Positions 1 through 4,878 of a stretch of 5,142 bases of DNA are shown here, piece after piece. Origin of the DNA: Kiritimatiellia bacterium. GTDB taxonomy: Bacteria; Verrucomicrobiota; Kiritimatiellia; RFP12; UBA3636. The notes under the pieces are model-generated. The model made no database searches, was not told where the DNA came from, and worked only from the letters and a program-made list of their open reading frames with translations. Every line of letters begins with the position of its first letter. The stretch's first letter is position 1. The stretch spans positions 1-5,142 of the forward strand of contig JAEDLN010000169.1 of the NCBI GenBank assembly GCA_016295275.1. The letters run 5' to 3'. Made by a program: the position numbers and the translations under genes.

Positions 1-165
1 GAGCCGGGAGGCCCGGCGGCCAAGCATCGCGCCCTACCGCAACGGGACCGCACCAAGGGACACGAGCGGTGCGCGCGGCGAGGGGGCACGGGCGTGGGGT
101 ACGACGAGGAGGCACGTGGGGCGGTTGCATTGCTAGGGTGTTGTTTTTTTGGTAGAAAACGGGGC
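1..165. other. GC-rich left-edge leader, no gene assigned
   Basis: I see no recognisable gene here. By hand count, 92 of the first 120 bases are G or C, against 29 of the next 60, so base composition changes sharply near position 120. The mtaB frame is open back to the window edge, with a GTG at 94, but the residues it would add look nothing like the start of an MtaB protein. A second frame is open from base 2 to a TAG at 134-136 and could be the tail of an upstream gene, but its translation is low-complexity Arg/Gly/Ala and matches nothing I know. A run of seven T at 144-150 has no clear GC hairpin before it, so I do not call a terminator. Confidence 0.5.
3..17. repeat. Short perfect GC inverted repeat
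   Basis: GCCGGG (3-8) and CCCGGC (12-17) are exact reverse complements around a 3-base centre. A second inverted repeat follows: CGCACC (49-54) with GGTGCG (68-73), separated by 13 bases. Both arms sit in the very GC-rich edge, where chance complementarity is high. They could belong to a structured RNA whose body lies outside the window, but I recognise no RNA family here. Confidence 0.35.
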
Positions 166-1500
166 ATGCAAAGCGACATGTTTTCATTGACCGTCATGGG
201 GTGCAGGCTCAATCATGCGGAAGCGGCTGCCATTCGAGGGGTTTTGGAATCGGAGGGGTTTGTTCGAGAGGAAAGCAAACCCCGGAAAGGCGTACCGTAC
301 CTTTTGCATACCTGTGCGGTAACGGCGGTTGCGCAGACAGAGGCATTGCGTCATTTGCGCTCTGCCAAGCGTGCGGGTGCCATGCCGGTTTTGGTTTCGG
401 GCTGTGCGGCCAATGTGACGGAGCCGGAGCGGCTGTTTGAAGCGGGGGCGGATGCGATCATCTACAGGGTCGAGAAGCCGGAGGCGACGGGCTGGGCGCG
501 CGGCGAATGGGCGGTACGGCAAGGCGAGAGCGCTTCGGAGGAGGCGAAGCGGTTGGCGGAAAAGGTTGCCGAGGGCTTTCAATTTCAGTTTCAGACGGGG
601 ATTTTCCCGCGCCATACCTCCACGCGGGCACCGGTGAAAATCCAAGATGGCTGTTCGTTCCGTTGTTCGTATTGCATTGTTCCGGATGCGCGCGGCAATC
701 CGCGGTCGAGGGCGTTGGCGGATGTGTTGGAGGAGTGCAGGGGGCTTGCGCGGCGCGGTTTTCGCGAGTTGGTTCTGACGGGCGTCAATGTCGCTTGCTG
801 GCGCGACGGAAGCCATGGATTTGCGGATGTGGTCCGGGCGGTTTCCGCGCTTGACGGGGTTGCGCGGGTTCGGATCAGTTCCGTGGAGCCGCATACGGGC
901 GAGGAGGAGGTTCTATCGCTTCTTTCGGCGTCCGACACGAAACTTTGCCGGACGCTTCACTATCCGATGCAATCCGGTTCGGACAAGGTTCTCAAGCTGA
1001 TGCGGAGGCGATACGATTCGGCCGCGTACCGGCGAGTATTGGATCGGATATTGGAGCGTGTTCCCGATATTGGGTTGGGAACGGACATTATTACGGGCTT
1101 TCCCGGCGAGGACGAAGCGGCCTTCGAAGAAACGGTTCGCTTGGTTCGGGACTATCCCTTTTCGAATTTGCACGTATTCCCGTACAGCGAGCGTGCCGGG
1201 ACGCCGGCGGCGGAGTATCCGGACAAGGTGCCGATGCAGGAACGCCGTGCGCGAGCCAAGGTTTTGTTGGCGCTTGGCGAGGAGAAGCGGGCGGCCTTTG
1301 CGGCCACCTTTGCGGGAAAGACGGTCGAAGTGCTGATTGAGCGCGTGGATGCGGAAGGAACCGCGATCGGCTGGAGCAGCGAATATCTGCCGGTTCGCAT
1401 TTCGGGTTGCACGAGCGAGCGGACGGGGCAACTCGTTCGCGTGGAGGTTGCGCGAATTGCGGGAGAAACGGTTTTCGGTTCGGTGGACGGACTTGTCTGA
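166..1500 (+). CDS. mtaB: tRNA (N6-threonylcarbamoyladenosine(37)-C2)-methylthiotransferase MtaB
   Basis: This 444-residue protein is a MiaB-family radical-SAM methylthiotransferase. MtaB adds a methylthio group to t6A37 in ANN-decoding tRNAs, giving ms2t6A37, using two [4Fe-4S] clusters and S-adenosylmethionine in the cytoplasm. The N-terminal UPF0004 domain carries the three auxiliary-cluster cysteines: C13 (GCRLN), C50 (HTCAVT) and C80 (SGCAA). The radical-SAM cluster motif CSFRCSYC follows at 163-170. QSGSD (269-273), GFPGEDE (311-317) and the FPYSERAGTPA stretch are typical of the family, and a TRAM domain occupies about residues 382-444. GCxxN, CAVT and the overall length favour MtaB over MiaB or RimO. 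The Asn usual before TC is His here. I chose ATG 166 because a short lead then runs into the family-typical beta strand; ATG 178 is also possible, and GTG 94 adds an atypical 24 residues. No strong ribosome binding site is visible. The gene converges on the DUF3089 gene. Confidence 0.93.
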   Translation: MQSDMFSLTVMGCRLNHAEAAAIRGVLESEGFVREESKPRKGVPYLLHTCAVTAVAQTEALRHLRSAKRAGAMPVLVSGCAANVTEPERLFEAGADAIIYRVEKPEATGWARGEWAVRQGESASEEAKRLAEKVAEGFQFQFQTGIFPRHTSTRAPVKIQDGCSFRCSYCIVPDARGNPRSRALADVLEECRGLARRGFRELVLTGVNVACWRDGSHGFADVVRAVSALDGVARVRISSVEPHTGEEEVLSLLSASDTKLCRTLHYPMQSGSDKVLKLMRRRYDSAAYRRVLDRILERVPDIGLGTDIITGFPGEDEAAFEETVRLVRDYPFSNLHVFPYSERAGTPAAEYPDKVPMQERRARAKVLLALGEEKRAAFAATFAGKTVEVLIERVDAEGTAIGWSSEYLPVRISGCTSERTGQLVRVEVARIAGETVFGSVDGLV

Positions 1501-1507
1501 CGGCTTG

Positions 1508-2518
1508 CTACGGGTGGGTCGTGCGCCATTCGCGAACGCGTTCCACGGCATTCGAGGCGATATTCCCCGCAAAGAACCAGATATCGTTCATGTGGAAACA
1601 GCCGCGCCCCATGAAGCAACGGGCGTCCCATTGGGAGTCTGAAGGGAGGGGGACGGCGATGGCGCCGCGTTCGGGGAGCAAAGTTGCGCCGCAGAAAGCG
1701 GGATATCGATTTGCGGCTTTTCCGGGGTTGCGGTAATCGTACAATTCGGCGAAGCGGTTGAGCGATGCGGGAGCCGGTGTGGCATTGGTCGTCCAGGTCA
1801 GCGGATTTACGCAGAGACCGTTTGGAGTCGTGAAGTAGGGATTTTCTTCGCAATCTTCGGATTGCGTATGCCAGGTAGCGACGACACCGACTCCATGGGG
1901 CGAGATAGCGAACGGGAACCGGGTTCCGAGGGCTTCCCGGAAGGTCTCGGGCGTCAGGTGCGGCAAGCCCGGCAAATAGGCGGCGACGAAGCCGTTTTCG
2001 GGAGTGATGGAAGGCTCGTCCCGGAGGAGGGCGAAGAGATCTATGGCGCCTTGGCTATGACCGAGAAGGACAAATGGGCGACCGTCGTTCCAGCGTTGAA
2101 GATAGGTTCGGAAAGCGACAAGCGTATCGCGTTTTCCGTTTGCGAGGACGTGTTCCGCAGATGGATCGCCGGGGTTGAGGAGGGCTGAGATTGCCGCGCC
2201 GTAGGAGGCTTGGCGCACGAAAGGCGCGAAGATCCGGGCGCCGGCCTCGGCGAGGGGTTTTGTCTGGGCCGTTGCGAAGGAGCGTGTTTTTGCGGCGACT
2301 GTCGGATCGGTGCGATCCATAAGCGGGCGATCCGGATCGTTTGTGAGCGTCGGATAGATATAGAAGACGTCGAATCCGGAGGTTTTTGCGGCGGTATTTG
2401 TTCCGAGAATCACCCATTCATCCGCCCGGCCATAATCGATATCGGCGAGAAGTTTTTGCCCTGCCGAAGCGATGCAGGAAAGAAACGCGGCGAAGAGAAG
2501 AGCGGCAAATCGGAACAT
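1508..2518 (-). CDS. Secreted DUF3089 alpha/beta-hydrolase-like protein
   Basis: This 336-residue protein begins with a signal peptide: a basic residue at 3, a hydrophobic core at 4-17, and a likely signal peptidase I cut after ASA at about residue 19. Cys15 is not in a good lipobox. The rest matches the DUF3089 family, a group of alpha/beta-hydrolase-fold proteins of unknown substrate. Visible marks are DVFYIYPT (50-57), the FAPFVRQASY stretch, a nucleophile elbow GHSQG (153-157) with Ser155 as presumed catalytic residue, and a C-terminal FHMNDIWFF in which His309 may be the catalytic histidine. Five cysteines (223, 236, 276, 301, 307) lie in the mature part and could form disulfides in the periplasm. 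It starts 9 bp after the GldG-like gene ends, so the two are very likely one operon. An esterase or lipase activity is plausible, but the substrate cannot be read from the sequence. Confidence 0.85.
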   Translation of the reverse strand: MFRFAALLFAAFLSCIASAGQKLLADIDYGRADEWVILGTNTAAKTSGFDVFYIYPTLTNDPDRPLMDRTDPTVAAKTRSFATAQTKPLAEAGARIFAPFVRQASYGAAISALLNPGDPSAEHVLANGKRDTLVAFRTYLQRWNDGRPFVLLGHSQGAIDLFALLRDEPSITPENGFVAAYLPGLPHLTPETFREALGTRFPFAISPHGVGVVATWHTQSEDCEENPYFTTPNGLCVNPLTWTTNATPAPASLNRFAELYDYRNPGKAANRYPAFCGATLLPERGAIAVPLPSDSQWDARCFMGRGCFHMNDIWFFAGNIASNAVERVREWRTTHP

Positions 2519-2527
2519 GGCGGGTAA

Positions 2528-3949
2528 TCAAGAGAGACGTTTCATCAGCGGAATCCAGAACAGAAGACCGAATGCGAGGATGCCGAGGGGGGCGAAGATG
2601 CAGAGACGGCGTGCGAGGAGGGAGCGTTTTTCGGGAGATGGGAGAATCGGGCGAGTGACGGACTCCGCTTCGGACGCGGCGGCGGACACTTGGAATCCGG
2701 TGAGCCATTCGAGAGCGGAAAGAAAGAGAATCCGGTTGCCTTCCATATATCCGGAAAGGTTGGCATTGGAAACGAAATCGGAATCGCCGCAAACGAAGAG
2801 GCGCGGATTGGCGGGATTTTCGAGGAGATTTCCGGCACCGAGTTCGGAGGCGACAGCGATCGGATAGGAAGCGTCGGCGCGCGTTTCGGCATAGACGACA
2901 GGGGTGACGGACGGTTTGTCGCTTTGTTCGGAGGCTCCTTCTTGGCTGACGGGCGAGACCATGCAGGGGCTGGAGAAAATACACTGGGTATTGCGGAGCA
3001 TTTTTGCGATGGGGTGATTTCCGTATTGTGTCGATGCCGTTTTGCGGACGCCTGTCGCGAGTCTGGAATCGAGTTCCGCAGGAGGAGGCTCGAGTTGGAT
3101 GCCCCATGCGGCGAGAAGCGGAAGGAGACCGTTGGCGTAGGCGTTTTCCAGCAGCAGAAGGAGGCGTCCGCCGCCGGAGAGGTAGCGTGAGATGCGTTCT
3201 ATTTCCTGCTGCGAAAAGAGGGTCTGCGGGCCTGCGATGACGAGGACTGCGCAATCTTGCGGAATGTCCCGGTTGTCGTTCAGGAGCAGCGTTCGGACGG
3301 CGTATCCATCCGAAGCGATCAGGTTGGAGAGAAAAGAGGCTCCGGTGATCGGGTGAGCGGAATCGGGATCGAATTCGCCGTGTCCCGCCAGGAAATAGAC
3401 GGGAAGCCGATCCGGGCGATTGATTCGCAGCATTGCGCCTAGGCATGCCTGTTCGCCGCGAAAAGCATGGGAAGCCCGGTTGGAGTCCCGGTTGCTCTCG
3501 TCCGATTGCACGGCCCCGAGTTCGAAGGCGTCGAGAACGCGGAAACGATCGCCTTGCACAATCAGGATGGAGTTGATTTCCATGGGGTATTTGCGCAGCA
3601 GCGTCGATGTTTCGACGATATCGCGATTGGCATCGACGGAATGGGCCCGGATGGTCAAATCCGGTATTCCGGCGGCGGCCTCCTCGAGTTCGTGGACGAG
3701 AATATTGGCGAGCTGCCGAAACGGATGCGTGCGTTCGAAGACCGCATACAGTTCCATTGTTCCGCAGATATTTCCGAGCGTTTGAATCGTCCGTTCGGAA
3801 AGCTGCCGCACCTCTCCGTTGTCGTATGTTCCGTGGACGTACAGACGCGTGGAGATCAGATTGACGACGATCAGAATAGCGGCGGCGAGCAAGACTGCCA
3901 GCAACGAGCGAATTCCGGCTGAGAGACGGCTACGGCGAAATTCCTGCAT
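2528..3949 (-). CDS. GldG/ABC_transp_aux family membrane-anchored protein
   Basis: This 473-residue protein has a membrane segment at each end (about 14-34 and 447-467) flanking a large domain that should be periplasmic. It matches the GldG-type ABC_transp_aux family: an early TM helix, FLAGHGE (187-192), the strand-turn SGGGRLLLLLEN (258-269), and the conserved VCGDSDFVSNANL (386-398) near the C-terminus. In known systems such proteins accompany an ABC-2 permease and ATPase, as in the gliding-motility GldAFG set, but neither gene is present next to it. ATG 3949 is chosen because it places the basic N-terminus directly before TM1. The frame stays open to ATG 4072, but that 41-residue extension is low-complexity, rich in Cys, Phe and Arg, and would be encoded across two terminator-like hairpins. 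No ribosome binding site is visible. The biochemical role is unknown. The symbol gldG is withheld because this is a family match, not demonstrated orthology. Confidence 0.85.
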   Translation of the reverse strand: MQEFRRSRLSAGIRSLLAVLLAAAILIVVNLISTRLYVHGTYDNGEVRQLSERTIQTLGNICGTMELYAVFERTHPFRQLANILVHELEEAAAGIPDLTIRAHSVDANRDIVETSTLLRKYPMEINSILIVQGDRFRVLDAFELGAVQSDESNRDSNRASHAFRGEQACLGAMLRINRPDRLPVYFLAGHGEFDPDSAHPITGASFLSNLIASDGYAVRTLLLNDNRDIPQDCAVLVIAGPQTLFSQQEIERISRYLSGGGRLLLLLENAYANGLLPLLAAWGIQLEPPPAELDSRLATGVRKTASTQYGNHPIAKMLRNTQCIFSSPCMVSPVSQEGASEQSDKPSVTPVVYAETRADASYPIAVASELGAGNLLENPANPRLFVCGDSDFVSNANLSGYMEGNRILFLSALEWLTGFQVSAAASEAESVTRPILPSPEKRSLLARRLCIFAPLGILAFGLLFWIPLMKRLS

Positions 3950-3977
3950 ATTGGCAAGGGGGTGAGGGGTCAAAATG

Positions 3978-4009
3978 AAAAAAAAGCTGCCTCGGGAATA
4001 CCGTGCAGC
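3978..4009 (-). terminator. Intrinsic terminator with U8 tail
   Basis: Read on the minus strand, GCTGC (4009-4005) pairs with GCAGC (3990-3986). After a small internal loop, CGG (4003-4001) pairs with CCG (3995-3993) around a five-base loop. Eight consecutive T follow at once (3985-3978). This is a good rho-independent terminator for the RRM gene transcript, or an attenuator for the GldG-like gene, whose ATG lies 28 nt beyond the T-run. The + strand version lacks a T-tract. Confidence 0.8.
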
Positions 4010-4061
4010 AAAAGGGCGAGTACGAAAGCAAAAACAGAAACAACTTCGTTTCATACTCGCC
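4010..4061 (-). terminator. Upstream tandem hairpin with weak U-tract
   Basis: Arms 4015-4027 (GGCGAGTACGAAA) and 4049-4061 (TTTCATACTCGCC) are complementary over 13 positions with one exception, 4023/4053. That position is C-A in + strand RNA but G-U in minus-strand RNA, so the full stem forms only in the minus transcript. The loop is 21 nt. One C and then four T follow (4014-4010). It sits just ahead of the stronger terminator at 3978-4009 and may be the first of two tandem terminators, a 3'-end stabilising stem for the RRM mRNA, or part of a leader RNA. Confidence 0.55.
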
Positions 4062-4165
4062 ACTAGGGTCATGTTATCCGTCAGGCGAATCGAACCTTGC
4101 TACGAAGGCGAGATCACGAAAGAAGGATTCACACGCTTACCGATGGAAGGATTCGTTTCGTTTTT
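4062..4165 (-). other. 3' untranslated segment of the RRM gene
   Basis: This spacer lies between the RRM gene stop and the first terminator hairpin. It contains no supportable gene. It has a 9-base direct repeat GAAGGATTC (4122-4130 and 4146-4154) and, on the minus strand, the string GGTTCGATTC, which resembles a tRNA T-loop but whose flanks do not pair, so it is not a tRNA. A CCTT/AAGG mini-stem with a 6-base loop is also present. Confidence 0.4.
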
Positions 4166-4459
4166 TTACCACTGGGATCCGCCTTCGGGGCGGGGACGGC
4201 GGTAAGGACGACGCTCTTCGCGAGGACGGGATTCGTTGACGCGTAGGGGGCGTCCGTCGAATTCCATGCCGTTGATGGCCTCAATGGCAGCCTTTGCTTC
4301 GTCGTTATTGGGCATTTCAACGAAACCGAATCCCTTGGAACGGTTCGTTGCACGGTCCTTGACGACGCGTGCGGCATCTACGGTACCGTATTGGGAGAAC
4401 AGCTCGTGGAGTCGCTCTTCCGTGGTTGCGTAGGCGAGGTTGCCAACATAGATATCCAT
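4166..4459 (-). CDS. Single-RRM RNA-binding protein
   Basis: This 97-residue protein is one RNA recognition motif domain with a short tail. RNP2 is IYVGNL (3-8) and RNP1 is KGFGFVEM (42-49), giving the usual RNA-stacking aromatics Tyr4, Phe44 and Phe46. The remaining beta-alpha-beta pattern, including AINGMEFDGRPLRVNESRPR, matches the small bacterial and cyanobacterial Rbp class. Residues 78-97 form a basic Arg/Pro-rich tail ending GGSQW, which probably adds non-specific RNA affinity. Such proteins bind single-stranded RNA in the cytoplasm; cyanobacterial members are linked to cold response and mRNA localisation, which cannot be assumed here. The start ATG 4459 begins directly before the first beta strand. 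AGGA lies 13 nt upstream, rather far for a ribosome binding site. The gene is transcribed away from der and ends before the tandem hairpins. Confidence 0.93.
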   Translation of the reverse strand: MDIYVGNLAYATTEERLHELFSQYGTVDAARVVKDRATNRSKGFGFVEMPNNDEAKAAIEAINGMEFDGRPLRVNESRPREERRPYRRPRPEGGSQW

Positions 4460-4505
4460 GACTTGATATGATTCCTGATTTAGGTTGATTCACCTTGAGT
4501 GAGGT

Positions 4506-4533
4506 ATGATACTTCCTTTTGGAAGTTCAGCAA
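4506..4533 (-). promoter_or_regulatory. Candidate promoter of the RRM gene
   Basis: On the minus strand a -10 box TATCAT (4511-4506, five of six to TATAAT) follows a weak -35 box TTGCTG (4533-4528) at 16 bp spacing. Initiation would fall near 4499, leaving a leader of about 40 nt before the RRM start codon. The -35 match is only three of six, so the call rests mainly on the -10 box, spacing and position. Confidence 0.4.
4511..4526. repeat. Perfect 6-4-6 inverted repeat, possible operator
   Basis: ACTTCC (4511-4516) and GGAAGT (4521-4526) are exact reverse complements around TTTT. The element fills the spacer between the proposed -35 and -10 boxes of the RRM gene and touches the last base of the -10 box. 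As DNA it is a plausible dimeric-repressor operator. As RNA it would form a 6-bp stem with a tetraloop but has no T-tail. Confidence 0.5.
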
Positions 4534-4558
4534 GCATACAGGATATTTTGGCGGACGG

Positions 4559-4579
4559 CAAGCGAAAGCCGCTTGTTTT
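4559..4579 (+). other. Small hairpin followed by T4
   Basis: CAAGCG (4559-4564) pairs with CGCTTG (4570-4575) around AAAGC, and TTTT follows (4576-4579). It resembles a weak + strand terminator, but the stem is only 6 bp and the T-run is short. It may instead be part of a structured leader. Confidence 0.3.
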
Positions 4580-4691
4580 CCCGATGGGGCGGCGTCTTTG
4601 TTTTCATTCGCCGATTCATTTCCGACAGGCGGACCGGAACGGAAACGGTTTCGTCCGGAGTCGACAGGCTGGACAATCATACAAAGGTATG

Positions 4692-4720
4692 CAACGGTTT
4701 CCACCGGCCCCGTTGTTTTT
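4692..4720 (+). terminator. Possible + strand terminator hairpin with T5
   Basis: CAACGG (4692-4697) pairs with CCGTTG (4710-4715) across a 12-base loop, and five T follow immediately (4716-4720). A further T6 lies a little downstream after CGGCGCG. No + strand gene upstream in the intergenic region needs it. It would therefore end either a small + strand RNA or an attenuated der leader. Stability is modest because of the wide loop. Confidence 0.35.
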
Positions 4721-4801
4721 CGGCGCGTTTTTTCGGATCTTTTTCTGATCGGGCGTTGACATTTCGGCGACCATTGCCGATGGGGGCGCCGACCTGGATG
4801 T

Positions 4802-4870
4802 ATGCGCGACCCGTCCTCCTTTTTTCGCATGGACGGATTCTTTTTCTCTCTTTTCAACCGCACCTTTTGA
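4802..4870 (+). CDS. Possible Phe-rich short ORF upstream of der
   Basis: ATG 4802 opens a 22-codon frame ending at TGA 4868-4870, eight bases before the der ATG. Seven of the 22 residues are phenylalanine, including Phe-Phe at 7-8 and Phe-Phe-Phe at 13-15. This resembles the leader peptides that attenuate Phe genes such as pheA and pheST. However, der is not a Phe gene, there is no ribosome binding site, no terminator lies between the frame and der, and the Phe codons follow directly from the pyrimidine-rich DNA. It may be chance. Confidence 0.15.
   Translation: MRDPSSFFRMDGFFFSLFNRTF
4814..4855 (+). promoter_or_regulatory. Pyrimidine-rich tracts upstream of der
   Basis: Uninterrupted pyrimidine runs cover 4814-4826 (13 bases) and 4838-4855 (18 bases). 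The second ends 23 bases before the der start. With no Shine-Dalgarno sequence there, a U-rich single-stranded leader could help initiation through ribosomal protein S1. That function is inferred only from composition and position. Confidence 0.25.
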
Positions 4871-4878
4871 ATGCATCC

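Larger units (their letters stand above)
4460..4878. other. Divergent intergenic region between the RRM gene and der
   Basis: About 420 bp with no convincing conventional gene. Open frames across it on both strands have no recognisable domain and translate to low-complexity basic sequence. What it does hold is a likely minus-strand promoter with a palindromic spacer near 4506-4533, two + strand hairpins followed by T-runs, pyrimidine-rich tracts, and a short Phe-rich reading frame before der. Some 5' untranslated RNA for both divergent genes must lie here. Confidence 0.6.

Noticed and set aside
184..894. 236-residue minus-strand open frame opposite mtaB
   Set aside because: Antisense to a clear MtaB reading frame whose cluster cysteines and TRAM domain are intact; its own translation has no family features.
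1534..1543. Palindrome GAACGCGTTC
   Set aside because: It lies inside the conserved 3' coding part of the DUF3089 gene and is short enough to occur by chance.
2690..3190. 166-residue + strand open frame opposite the GldG-like gene
   Set aside because: Antisense shadow with Gly/Glu/Arg bias and no recognisable motif.
2418..3446. 342-residue minus-strand open frame inside the GldG-like gene
   Set aside because: Translation is Arg/Pro/Ser-rich low complexity with no domain. It is an out-of-frame shadow of the well-supported GldG-like gene.
3950..4072. Upstream start (ATG 4072 or 4054) for the GldG-like gene
   Set aside because: The extra residues are low-complexity Cys/Phe/Arg sequence encoded across two terminator hairpins, while ATG 3949 leads directly into a basic N-terminus and TM1.
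4085..4100. GGTTCGATTC on the minus strand, resembling a tRNA or tmRNA T-loop
   Set aside because: The five bases on each side (CAAGG and CGCCT) pair only at the closing G-C, and no acceptor or anticodon stem can be drawn.
4499..4759. 86-residue + strand open frame in the intergenic region
   Set aside because: No domain, signal peptide or plausible ribosome binding site. It crosses several hairpins and looks like a chance frame.
4756..4784. Perfect TTGACA -35 box upstream of der
   Set aside because: At spacings of 15 to 19 bp the downstream hexamers (such as GATGGG) do not resemble TATAAT, so a sigma-70 promoter is not supported.
4480..4863. 127-residue minus-strand open frame in the intergenic region
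   Set aside because: Highly basic, Lys/Arg/Pro-rich translation with no domain. It overlaps the proposed RRM promoter, so it is treated as non-coding.
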